Assembly (NCBI GenBank): GCA_036971475.1
Contig: JBAIZL010000006.1
Coordinates: forward strand, 15,552,959-15,616,958
DNA: 64,000 nt
From: Prosapia bicincta
Taxonomy: Eukaryota; Arthropoda; Insecta; Hemiptera; Cercopidae
Direction: 5' to 3'
The notes beneath the pieces were generated by a model. That model made no database searches, had not been told where the DNA came from, and saw nothing but the letters and a program-made list of their open reading frames with translations. The stretch's first letter is position 1; each line of letters starts with the position of its first letter. Position numbers and translations under genes: made by a program. Below, in pieces: positions 36,165 through 45,890 of this stretch.

Positions 36165-36370
36165 TACAAAGAATTCTTTGTAGTACATATGATTTAATTT
36201 TGTAAAAGTATTTTATTAGATAATTTTTTCCTGAAGATGCTGATACTATTTAATCGGCGAAAAGCTTTGAAAAAATATATTCATTAAAAGTATTCTTGTT
36301 TTTGAAATATTTTAAATTTATTAACTATATTACAAGAAAACATATCACCATATTTAATATATATATATAT
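35541..36370. repeat. Family D' tails alternating with (AT)n
   Basis: Antisense D' tails at about 35586-35756 and 35848-35975 and a sense D' tail at about 36164-36330, each with caagaatacttttaatgaat or its complement and the GAAA hairpin. Separated by (AT)n at 35541-35585, 35797-35847, 36102-36163 and 36357-36385. Also a (TTA)n run near 36024-36060. Confidence 0.75.
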
Positions 36371-36384
36371 AAATATATATATAT

Positions 36385-36640
36385 TTTTTTTTTAAACAAC
36401 TTAGGTTATTTAAATACAAGAATATTTATTAATTTATATTCAAAGCTTTTCGTTGGTAAACAGTACCAACATCATCAGGAATGAAATTTACAATAATGTA
36501 AGCTATAGGCCTATAGCTTACATTATTGTAAATTTCATTCCTGATGATGTTGGTACTGTTTACCAACGAAAAGCTTTGAATATAAATTAATAAATATTCT
36601 TGTATTTGAATAACCTATGTTGTTTTAAATTATTAAACAT
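36385..36640. repeat. Family D perfect palindrome
   Basis: Two arms of ~125 bp meet without spacer at gctatAGGCCTatagc near 36505-36515. Each arm holds the D hairpin module. On the + strand at 36541-36571: CTGATGA, T, GTTGGTA loop TACCAAC, GAAA. The D family recurs at 45780-45890 (antisense) and 53920-54005 (sense). Confidence 0.85.
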
Positions 36641-36650
36641 AAAACGTATT

Positions 36651-36654
<4 letters not shown>

Positions 36655-36713
<59 letters not shown>

Positions 36714-36977
36714 ATGATGAATAGTTATTATCTGGAGTATATCGGTTCATTCTGCAGTGCATAAAATTGCAGTTCCAACGTTTTGCTAGAATCTCATCTA
36801 GCATTGATAAGGTAAGCCCAACAACATTTGAAGAGCGAACAACTGTTGTTGGGTTCACCTCGTCAATGCTAGATGAGATTCTAGCAAAACTGCGATTCTA
36901 TGCACTGCAGAATGAACGGATGTACTCCAGATAATAACTATTCATCATATTTTTCCATCCGTGTAGGAATATGTATT

Positions 36978-36985
<8 letters not shown>
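36655..36985. repeat. (AT)n and inverted family E pair
   Basis: (AT)n 36655-36708, antisense E 36709-36826, sense E 36840-36975, then (CA)n-(TA)n to 37014. The pair is joined at gaacaactgttgttgggttc. Confidence 0.75.
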
Positions 36986-37014
<29 letters not shown>

Positions 37015-37085
37015 TAAATGATTTATTTATATGTACATACTTTTACAAGAAACATGATATAACATTTCAAGCTTTAATTCACAAG

Positions 37086-37320
37086 GTAAACTTTAACTGA
37101 TAGGAGGGAAATCTGTTAGTGAGATGGATGAGCTTGAATTTTTTTCCACTAGCATGACTATTTGAGGTTGTATTTTAGTAAAGCCACAATGAGATGTGAT
37201 TAATTTTGTAAGGTGGATGATTTCGTCAATGTGTGTATGTGGTGTATTTGTGTCTATTAGCAAGTTTTTTAAGATGTTGATGGTGTTTGTATATAGATCT
37301 GATATATATAGACGTTTATG
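37086..37320 (-). pseudogene. PLE RT fragment, head to head with an endonuclease
   Basis: The minus strand reads NTINILKNLLIDTNTPHTHI then DEIIHLTKLITSHCGFT, resembling the PLE RT stretch between the YTNIP motif and GxPMGS. It joins the plus-strand endonuclease at 37321, an inversion junction like that of family C at 44288. Confidence 0.45.
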
Positions 37321-37700
37321 CTCTAGTTTTTACATAGGCCAGACAGGGAGGTCCTTCTACACACATTACCAAGAACATATAAAAGCACTAACAAACAATA
37401 ACTACCAATCAAACTTCGCCGATCATCTCAACTCCACAAAACATGACTACATAGACATAACATCTAACCTATAAATTCTTCATAAACAACACAGAAATAA
37501 CCAACGCTACAGAACCGAACAATACGAAATATACAGGCACTTCAAACTACACTCTACACACATACTCAATACACAATTACATTACAACTCACACGCACTT
37601 TTTGACATCATAACTCCTAATACACACAAAATACACCCACACCACCAAAATATCCCAACCCCACCCTAGTACCCTAACCTACATAACCTTGAGATCAGTT
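37321..37700 (+). pseudogene. PLE GIY-YIG endonuclease fragment (family I)
   Basis: SFYIGQTGRSFYTHYQEHIK and ADHLNSTKHDYIDIT show YIG, the arginine helix and the H-containing motif. The GIY half is lost at the inversion. Past a stop near 37472 another frame continues EQYEIYRHFKLH and HPHHQNIPTPP, the usual Tyr/His-rich end of PLE ORFs. The tail after it has TTGACAAAG, a GGGA loop TCCC stem and GAAA at 37711-37736. Confidence 0.75.
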
Positions 37701-38230
37701 ACGGTCTGAGTTGACAAAGGGACACATCTCCCGAAACGGCCGTCCTCAACAAGCAAAGTAAGTGCTACTACAGGCAAGTTTAAAACATTTAAAAGTGTTT
37801 AGTGTTTAAATTTTGATAAATTGTGTAGTTAAATTTCAACTAAGTGAGAATTTAGCTTATTATTTTCCAACTGGTCATGCGCCCCCCTGACTTGCCTACA
37901 CACCCCATAAGGGGAGCATACCCCTCAGTTTGGGAACCAATGTTCTAACACATAACGTAAAATAAGCTGTTTAATGAAATCATATGTTAATTTAAGCAAA
38001 TGGGACGAATTAACTGCATTGCATACCTTGTCTTTATTGCAAAAAATGTTTATGCTTTATAAAACTAAAATTAACTAATTAAATTTAATTAACAAATTAA
38101 TATTTTAAAAAAGGCATTAACATCAAGTGTCATCCACTACAAGCTTTAAGAAAATTATTTAAACTTGTAGTACATGAATAGAAAGTATTCTATTAACAAT
38201 TGAAAATTTGTACAAAGTATATATTAATAA

Positions 38231-39744
38231 GGAGAGTGTAAACTAATAGAATAAATTGAAACCTAATAAGAATTTACTATGTACTGAATTTACCTACATT
38301 GATTTTACTGATAGATAATTTTTCAGAAACTTAGTAACTAAATAAATGATTATAGTTAGTACTGAAAGTGCCATGCTAATGTCTTATTAGCTACCTATCT
38401 TTTAATCATTAGGAAACTCTACTTAACCTACAGTCTACTCTATTTAAATCCAATATTTTCATTTATCTTCAAGACTGCTTCATTCTAATGTTAGATTATA
38501 CAGAGAGGATATTTTACATAGTTGAGAAATCAGTTTCCGTAAATATGAGGTAGATAAAATCATTTTTCACTGGACAAGGATATTTTAACTCATATTTAGC
38601 ATACTTGAGCACTATCAGAAGTACACACGACATTGCATACTCAACGAATTGCTACATTTGATTTATCTTAATTTTTTTAATTTTTAGCTTCAGCAATTAA
38701 CTTAAGTTAAAATGTATGTAGTCCAGAATGACTTCACTCCAGTAAAATACTTCACAACATTATGTAGCAGCTTCAGCTAAAACCTATTCTGGATCAATTT
38801 CTGTTTAAGCTAGCATATTGTGCTTTGTTATTCATCGAACTCACTGAGCCCGGCCATTGTGTGTGCTTGCAGACACTGAACCCATCAGAATAATCGAGGC
38901 ATACAAGTTTCCTTCTTGATCTACGTAACTGTCTAGATTGTTCACGGAACTAAACCTAAACTAACTGAATCCAAGATACTTTCAACTCATCAAAGCTCTT
39001 GAAGTTTGAGATTTTCCTAAAGTTTCAAAGCTTTTCTCCATCCGTTACAGAACTTAATTTATCCTCCCAAAACTTTGTTCAAACTTTAGAATGCTATTGT
39101 AAAAAAAATAACTATAAATGGCTACAAAAGTGTAATACCAATAAAAAACGAAAGTTTTTGAATGAACGGAGGTTATTTTACAGTAACGTAGCCAGAAAAA
39201 TATTTTGGTATGGTCCAACCAGGGTCCTGGAAATTATTTTAAAATTCATCACATAGAAACCACACTTGACGGTCTTTTGCCACTCAAAAAACTATGCTGA
39301 AATTTAACATTTGTAAACTGAGATCTGTGTTCACTTAACACTCGCCTGTGACACTTGCCTGTGTCAATTACTGACACAAGGCACTTAATGGGGTTCAAAA
39401 TTACGAAGGTATCCCAGACACTGAAATTTTCTTTCTTAAAACATAAATTATTTGTGGCACAAAAGATCTAATTGAGTCACACAAAGTTAGATTTTAATGA
39501 CACATTAGTGGATTCTTATAGTGATCAAACAGTTGGATCAAGCTATGTGGCGAAAGTCTAGGAATGCAATCCCAAAAATTAAAGGTCTTATGACATGTGA
39601 CTCATGTCGGAGACGAATCATTTAAAACATCTGTTTCCTGTCACAAAGAATTGAGGAAATGTAATTGCTATATGATGTCCTGCTGGTTTGTTACACTTTA
39701 ACCCAATTATACCTACTACCAGCTATTCTGCCTTGCTAAGCTAA
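38231..39744. other. AT-rich spacer, no gene recognised
   Basis: Only an unrecognised 85-codon open frame (38999-39256, +) without neighbours or motifs. I do not call it a gene. Confidence 0.4.
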
Positions 39745-40106
39745 AAGACCGTAACTGACAAAAATACGAATTTTGAGGTTAAGGTAGATTTTAATGTTAT
39801 TGACCACGAGAGATCTAAATATCTAAGTTAAAAAACCGTAACTGACAAAAATACGAATTTTGAGGTTAAGGTAGATTTTAATGTTATTGACCACGAGAGA
39901 TCTAAATATCTAAGTTAAAAAACCGTAACTGACAAAAATACGAATTTTGAGGTTAAGGTAGATTTTAATGTTATTGACCACGAGAGATCTAAATATCTAA
40001 GTTAAAAAACCGTAACTGACAAAAATACGAATTTTGAGGTTAAGGTAGATTTTAATGTTATTGACCACGAGAGATCTAAATATCTAAGTTAAAAAACCGT
40101 AACTGC
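39745..40106 (+). repeat. 87-bp minisatellite, four near-identical copies
   Basis: The word gtaactgac recurs at 39751, 39838, 39925 and 40012 and a partial at 40099, exactly 87 bp apart. I see no differences between the inner copies over ttgaggttaaggtagatttt and the rest of the unit. Confidence 0.95.
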
Positions 40107-40385
40107 AATAATGTTTGAGTTATAACGGTTATGTTGAACCATAGCCTATCTATTGCCAAAACCTTGATTTACTAAGCCAAACAACAGTAACTGCAAGCTG
40201 GAAAACAGTATCTACGTCGTAGTTGCCGTTTTTATCTTAGTATTCAGGTCATAATAATTATTCTTAATCACAAAATCTAATTTAAAACAATAACTTATAT
40301 TTCGAGGTAGATCTGGACCCCTTGGACACGCCACTGCCATCACAGTTACCTGGGACAATCATTGCCAAGATATTAAGTCCGGATA

Positions 40386-40660
40386 GAAATGTTTCATCTA
40401 AATAACAACAACAAAAAATAACGACAATTTCTGATATTTTCGAAATAGCATTAACCAACGACAGAATGTTTTAATGTTATTACACATACTGTGCTCCCAT
40501 CTGCTGCGAGTATTGACTAGAAATGTTTCATCTAAATAACAACAACAAAAAATAACGACAATTTCTGATATTTTCGAAATAGCATTAACCAACGACAGAA
40601 TGTTTTAATGTTATTACACATACTGTGCTCCCATCTGCTGTTAGTATTGACTAGAAATGT
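40386..40660 (+). repeat. 134-bp tandem duplication
   Basis: gaaatgtttcatctaaataac starts at 40386 and 40520, and a third partial unit at 40654. The two full copies differ near the end (ctgctgcgag against ctgctgttag). Confidence 0.9.
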
Positions 40661-41797
40661 CCTCGTTGTATTTGTTGAAGTTAAATGATCAAAACGAATC
40701 CTGTCTTTATAATGATATGTTCTCTTAGTTAGAGTTCTGGTTTTTTTGTTTTGTAAATGGAGTTTTGATTACACTTCGTACAACGTGAAACAAGTGGTGA
40801 CATTTCGGGGGGATGAATCAACAATCGTTATCAAGTTTAGGCATATCACGTAGCGAATAAGGTCCGTGTGCTACCGAATATTAACGAAAAGCCAAGGTGG
40901 TTTCTTTTCAAAAACATTTTTTGGTAGATATTAGTTTTTCACAATTGTGACCAAAAGCATTATAAAGCAAAAGCACCTTTAGGGATTCCTTGACCACGAA
41001 ATGACCCTAAACCATTGAAATAAGTAAACAATTTCTAAACATCTGATGCTTTGATTGTATATTAAGGAAAGAATTAATAGATGTAAGAAAAGTGCCGACA
41101 ACAAATTTAAAAAAAGATGATTTCATATACATACGCCCAGAAGGGAAATATATCTATGAATCGCCTCCAGAAATGGTTTCCCCAACTAAGCGAAGCAAAG
41201 CAACTCTCTGCCAAAGAATAAATGTAGCTTAAAGCCTAGGCTATATACTTCTAATCAGATAGGCCTACATATCAAACCTAAATTTGAGTCAAATGCATGA
41301 TGTCTTACAAATAATTTTTGTTTATATTTCGAGGGGGCTCTGAACGTGTTGCGTTAAAGTGAATGTTAAAAACCACTGCCTGCGTGAGCGCTATTAATAA
41401 ACCCTTTCTCAATCAAGAAGGCCTTGATTGACCCGAACACGTAACGAGAACGTGTGCTTGCCGTTAAGGCACCTGTTTAATGAACCGTGCTTTGATTGCT
41501 TTTGATAAATTCAAATCTCGATTCCAAGCAGTGCTGCCCACTGGAGCGTGACGCCAGCCAGCGACAAATTTGCAACACAAGAGTGTATCGTAACGAACGT
41601 TTCCATAAAGACTTCGAGGGCGGCCCTGATCTCAACATTTCCAGACATTATACAACTATCATTAGGTTCGATTCTCCGAGAAATGTTCAGAGAAAATGTT
41701 CGTAAAAAAGCCTACTCTTCAGAAATGAAAATTCACTTACAGATTTTTGTAAATTTTCAGGTATATAGTCGAAACAGGTGAACACGGTTTCAAGCAA

Positions 41798-41800
<3 letters not shown>
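40661..41800. other. Mostly unassigned sequence with one degraded open stretch
   Basis: 41047-41232 (+) is open for 61 codons with no early ATG and reads KKDDFIYIRPEGKYIYESPP then KRSKATLCQR to a TAA. It has protein-like composition but I do not recognise it, and no clear splice sites frame it. A short box-B-like TTCAAATCTCG lies near 41510. Confidence 0.25.

Positions 41801-41870
<70 letters not shown>
41801..41870 (+). repeat. (TG)n then (CG)n microsatellite
   Basis: About 30 TG units followed by cgcgcgcgca. Confidence 0.95.
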
Positions 41871-41966
41871 TACGGTATGTTCACAAAACCATGTATTCTA
41901 CACACAATTTTTGAGCATCGTTTGTAAGAACAAGTAATAATTAAATTATAACGAAATTTAACTCAA

Positions 41967-42299
41967 TTAAAAAGATTTTTGTTTACGTCTCGTCCAAATT
42001 CGGAAGCACCCCAAAGGATTGAGCACCCTTGCACCTCGACGTGCACTGACACTCACACGCTCACCTCCCAATATGACGCCGATGGTTTCCCATGAGTCGC
42101 CTACTTTGTCATGGTCTACTAAACAAATTTTTTTTAAACTGTTACCTTTAGGTAGTGTTCGCTGATATTTTTGGGCTCTACATATTATCTCTTGAAAATA
42201 GAGGCCAACACGACGTAGTTTTGTCGATATTGGAAATTGATATTTAATCACGTATCTTTCAAAAGATGCAGTTTTTTTGTTGTACCACTTTAGGGTTTT
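41967..42299. other. Unassigned open stretch, not called as a gene
   Basis: A minus-strand frame of 113 codons (42308-41967) has ordinary composition, but it starts inside repeat H and shows no known motif. Confidence 0.25.
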
Positions 42300-42304
42300 C
42301 TTAG

Positions 42305-42455
42305 CCAAAAACTACTATTTATTGATATTTTTCAGTACATTGTTCAATGGGTTGTGACACAGGATTGAACAATGCACTGACCTAGTGCGAAACGCGTCTG
42401 CTGAAAAATATCAGTAAGTAATGGTTTTTTGCCACGTGATACCAAAAGTGAAATA
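42305..42455. repeat. Foldback repeat family H, copy 3
   Basis: The compact copy: gccaaaaactactatttattgatatttttcag at the left, ctgctgaaaaatatcagtaagtaatgg at the right, with ttgttcaat/attgaacaa in the middle. Confidence 0.7.
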
Positions 42456-42829
42456 GAGTTATCTTTTCTATTATCTTTAGGAGATACATAATTAGAGCTA
42501 ATAGTTTTGAAAATTTTTCACCAATGAAATAAAAGTGAGATTATAAATTTTAATTTTATAATAAACAATAATAAAATTTTTTTACATTTAACACCAACAT
42601 TCGAACTACTGTACAAATAATAAGTTAGAGCTAATAGTTTTGCAAAATTTTCAATGAAAATCGCCAAAAATATGACGAATTTATACATTTTTCATTCAAT
42701 ATTTAGGCCTTAATCTTTATTTGAGGAATATATTTGATAAAAACTAATATTTATTGTGGTAAATAATAAAATAATGTTGGTACCAAGCAAATTTACAGAC
42801 GTTTACTGAATAGGTCTACATCTTTTTTA

Positions 42830-42905
42830 ACAGCTGTTCTACAAAATAACCTGTAACACAAAATCAGCTGTTGCTTGAAATCATACGTTATCATTTAATT
42901 CACTT
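42830..42905 (+). repeat. Fragment of dispersed repeat F
   Basis: cagctgttctacaaaataac...cagctgttgcttgaaatcat matches the middle of family F. It lacks both the hAT and the foldback insertions seen in other copies. Confidence 0.6.
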
Positions 42906-43099
42906 GAGGTGACTCTGTGTAACTTGACGGAAATTTTATTGCCGCGAAATTTAAGGTTTATAACCATCCAATAAGTTTTTGTAGGCTTCGCTAAAGAACT
43001 TTCCACTTCAACAAGGTATAGATTTGCTACTAAACTCTATCTTCGACTTTAAAATGTAGGAAAGTATCTGTGAGTGTTTTTAACGGTCGTACTTCCTGA

Positions 43100-43460
43100 C
43101 TGTTGGAATACCTAGATTAGGCGAGTGTAAGGAACGTTTGACATTCGATATTCGAGAGACAAGTGCTAGTTAGTGAGTGCCAAGTCATGGCGTTGCGTAA
43201 CGACCGTTTTGCTTCGGTCATCGATGATTAGACTTGAACTTGACACGCGTAGTACACTCTCCTTTCACTGCCGAATCCAAATCAAGGTAAGGTCGAGGGC
43301 GCTCGTTTACTAGCGATTTAATAATCCCACGATTTTATTCACAGTAACGACGTGACGAAGCTACAAATCGCTGCCTTGCAAATATTTTTGCATAAGTATA
43401 AGCTTAGGTTAAATCGGAGTCGATGCTCGTGAAGACGATGAATTTCCTAAATAAGTTTAT
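43100..43460 (+). promoter_or_regulatory. CpG-rich segment with a splice-donor-like site
   Basis: CpG is clearly denser here than in neighbouring DNA (cgttgcgtaacgacc, cggtcatcgatg, acacgcgtag, gacgtgacgaag). ATCAAG|GTAAGG at 43286 is a near-consensus donor. This could be a promoter with a non-coding first exon on the + strand, or part of an old repeat. A 14-codon ATG frame at 43186 ends before the donor. Confidence 0.25.
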
Positions 43461-43756
43461 TGTTTCATTTTCTCTAAACAATCTTATCCGTTAATTTCCG
43501 TCTTTCTCACCATGGATCAATTTACTTGCATAACTTCTGACCCAAACAACACCTTTTATACAAAAACCAACACAAATCTGGAACGTTTTCGATATCTTGG
43601 TAGACTAGCACTTGCTGAAGTTAAATGGAAGTAAAGTGAGGCGAAAGAATTGTCACGAAGATTTTCGAAAGGTAAACTTGGTTGATCTTTCATTTGATTT
43701 TATATTAGATTGAATAATATATTCGATCAATAATAGTTTTTTTACAAATTACACTT

Positions 43757-44287
43757 TTGCTATTACTTGCGACCAGACATTTGTTAACTAAAAGTTGTTA
43801 ATTGTTAACTTACACTTGGAGGAAACGTTTTCGTCTTACGACTTCTTCAGCCTCGTATTTTTGCCACTAGGAATGCTGCTGTTGTGCTTCCTCGATACCA
43901 TTTTTTTTGAAAGTAGAAGTGTTGTAATCGAAAAGTATGTGTGATCTGTGCCGTGTTTGTTCATTTAAGATGCCATTTTTATGTCTGTTGCTATGTCTAT
44001 ATATTTCAAACTGTTCTAGTGTGTTTAATTTATGGCCTTTGTTGCATGTGTGGAGGATGTTCATGTTATTTTCAATACTTTTGCATAAGTGTTTAGTGTC
44101 CATGAGGTGATTTGCGAAGGTGGATTCAATAGTAGTGTGCAGTGCGCTTTTGTGCTCTTTATATCTTTCGGCGAAAGATCTGCCTGTTTGTCCAATATAG
44201 AACTTATTGCAGTTGTTGCATTTTAGTTTGTATACTCCTGGGTTATTGTATGTGTTGGTATTGTTATTAATGCTGTGTCTGATAGCC
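43757..44287 (-). CDS. PLE family C GIY-YIG endonuclease and tail, minus copy (intact domain)
   Basis: On the minus strand the frame runs without a stop from 44287 to about 43867: NNPGVYKLKCNNCNKFYIGQ, RSFAERYKEHKSALHTT, FANHLMDTKHLCKS, LNTLEQFEIYRH and a C-terminal EEAQQQHS. GVY, CxxC, YIG and the arginine helix are all kept. The tail follows with the module CTGAAGA, A, GTC loop GAC, GAAA (43828-43850) and the terminal gttaacaaatgtctggtcgc word. RT is missing, so the copy is truncated at an inversion at 44288. Confidence 0.8.
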
Positions 44288-44288
44288 T

Positions 44289-44537
44289 ATGTCCACAACT
44301 AACTGCACAGAAGAACTAAACACAATCAAATATCTAGCTCACAAAAATGGATATGACAATTATTTAATAGACAAACTACACAGAAAAATACTCAACAAAA
44401 ATAGTAACAACAAAAACACGAACACAAACAAATTCATCATCCTCACATACATAAACAAACTCACAAATAAGATAGCGCATCAATTCAAAAAAGCAGGATA
44501 CAGTGTAGCTTACAGAACAACAAATAAAAGCCAAACG
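44289..44537 (+). pseudogene. PLE family C linker between RT and endonuclease
   Basis: Open + frame from 44289: CTEELNTIKYLAHKNGYDNY, LIDKLHRKIL and an Asn/Lys/Thr-rich linker. Continuous with the endonuclease at 44538. It forms the unpaired centre between the two inverted C arms. Confidence 0.6.
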
Positions 44538-45075
44538 GCTATCAGACACAGCATTAATAACAATACCAACACATACAATAACCCAGGAGTATACAAACTA
44601 AAATGCAACAATTGCAATAAGTTCTATATTGGACAAACAGGCAGATCTTGCGCCAAAAGATAAAAAAGAGCACAAAAGGGCACTGCACACTACTATTGAA
44701 TCCACCTTAGCAAATCACCTCATGGACACTAAACACTCATGCAAAAGTATGGAAAATAACATGAACATCCTCTACACATGCAACAAAGGACATAAATTAA
44801 ACACACTAGAACAGTTTGAAATATATAGACATGCAATACACATAAAAATGGCATCTTAAATGAACAAACACGGCACAGATCACACATACTTTTCGATCAT
44901 ATCACTTCTAACTTTCAAAAAGTTGGTACCGAAGAAGCACAACAGCAGCATTCCTAGCGGCAAAAATACGAGGCTGAAGAAGTCGTAAGACGAAAACGTT
45001 TCCTCCATGTGTAAGTTAACAATTAACGACTTTTAGTTAACAAATGTCTGGTCGCAAGTAATAGCAAAAGTGTAA
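44538..45075 (+). pseudogene. PLE family C GIY-YIG endonuclease and tail, plus copy (frameshifted)
   Basis: Inverted copy of 43757-44287. NNPGVYKLKCNNCNKFYIGQ is intact, but a one-base gain near 44655 turns the arginine helix into a stop (44661-44663); the other frame then continues HKRALHTTIESTLANHL to LEQFEIYRH. The tail has the module at 44974-44995 and ends gtctggtcgcaagtaat. Confidence 0.85.
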
Positions 45076-45284
45076 TTTGTAATTTACAAACAGCTTGTCA
45101 TGAACAGCAACAAGATTTCGATAGTTTTTTTATTACAATAATTCTGTTGTACAATAGATCTTTTTATTGGCTACTCATAGTTTGTGCTAGTTCCTTTTTT
45201 TATTAGTAGTAAGTTAAAATATATATTTTTTTAACAATTTACGCTTATTTTTATCTTAAAATAATTTTATTCATAAAAAGTAAT

Positions 45285-45690
45285 ATAAAAAAAAATTGAA
45301 GACAATTCCTACTTAGATCTACAAAGAAAATGTTTATCTTAGTTATTTTGTATTAAATAATTACAATTAGTATAAATAAAGTAACATAACACAGCTGTTC
45401 TATCATATAACCTATAACATGAAACCAGCTGTTTTATGAAATCATATTTTATTTATTTTAAGCCAAATGTAACGAAATAACTATATTGCATACCTTGGCC
45501 CTTTTGTGAATAGTTTTTCTCCCATATAAAACTAAAATTAATTCAATACATTTAAACAATGAATTAATATTTGAAATCTGTATTATCATAAATTGTCATC
45601 CACTACAAATTAAAAAAGATGTATTTGAATTTGAGTGGATGAATAAAAAGTATTTTACTATCGATTGAAAATTTGAACAGGATATATATA
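45285..45690 (+). repeat. Dispersed repeat F, uninterrupted copy
   Basis: Matches the flanks of the hAT at 35412-37942 continuously and has TTCTATCA (45398-45405) at the insertion point. It acts as an internal empty-site control. Confidence 0.75.
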
Positions 45691-45890
45691 TAAATATATA
45701 TATATTTATATAGACACGCGCGCGTACGCACTTACTCACACAAACACACACACACACGCGCGCGCAAAACAACTGAGGTTATTCAAATACTATACAAGAA
45801 TTATTTATTAATTTTTATTCAAAGCTTTTCGTTGGCAAACAGTACCAACATCACCAGGAATGAATAATACAATAATGCAAAATATAGGCC
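45690..45890. repeat. Mixed (TA)n/(CA)n/(CG)n array and antisense family D tail
   Basis: Microsatellite from 45683 to 45765, then the D tail in antisense (45775-45885): agaattatttattaat, aaagcttttcgttgg and caacatcaccagga. Confidence 0.75.

Larger units (their letters stand above)
35412..37942. mobile_element. hAT element with nested PLE pieces
   Basis: Ends CATTGGTTCCCAAACT and AGTTTGGGAACCAATG are the classic hAT terminal repeat; both subterminal regions carry GCCCCC/GGGGGC-type words. Flanking 8-mers TTGTACCA (35404-35411) and TTCTAACA (37943-37950) agree at six of eight positions. The related empty site at 45398-45405 reads TTCTATCA. No hAT transposase is visible. The interior is D, D', E and PLE fragments with AT arrays. 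Confidence 0.75.
35280..38230 (+). repeat. Dispersed repeat family F, copy split by a hAT
   Basis: The left part (35280-35411) and right part (37943-38230) together match 45285-45690: caattcctacttag, taaggtaacataac, then ctgttt-atgaaatcatat, attgcataccttg, cataaattgtcatccactaca-like words. The intervening 35412-37942 is the hAT. Confidence 0.7.

Noticed and set aside
39745..40660. Direct repeats considered as a CRISPR array
   Set aside because: Units are contiguous 87-bp and 134-bp tandem copies without unique spacers, in a eukaryotic genome.
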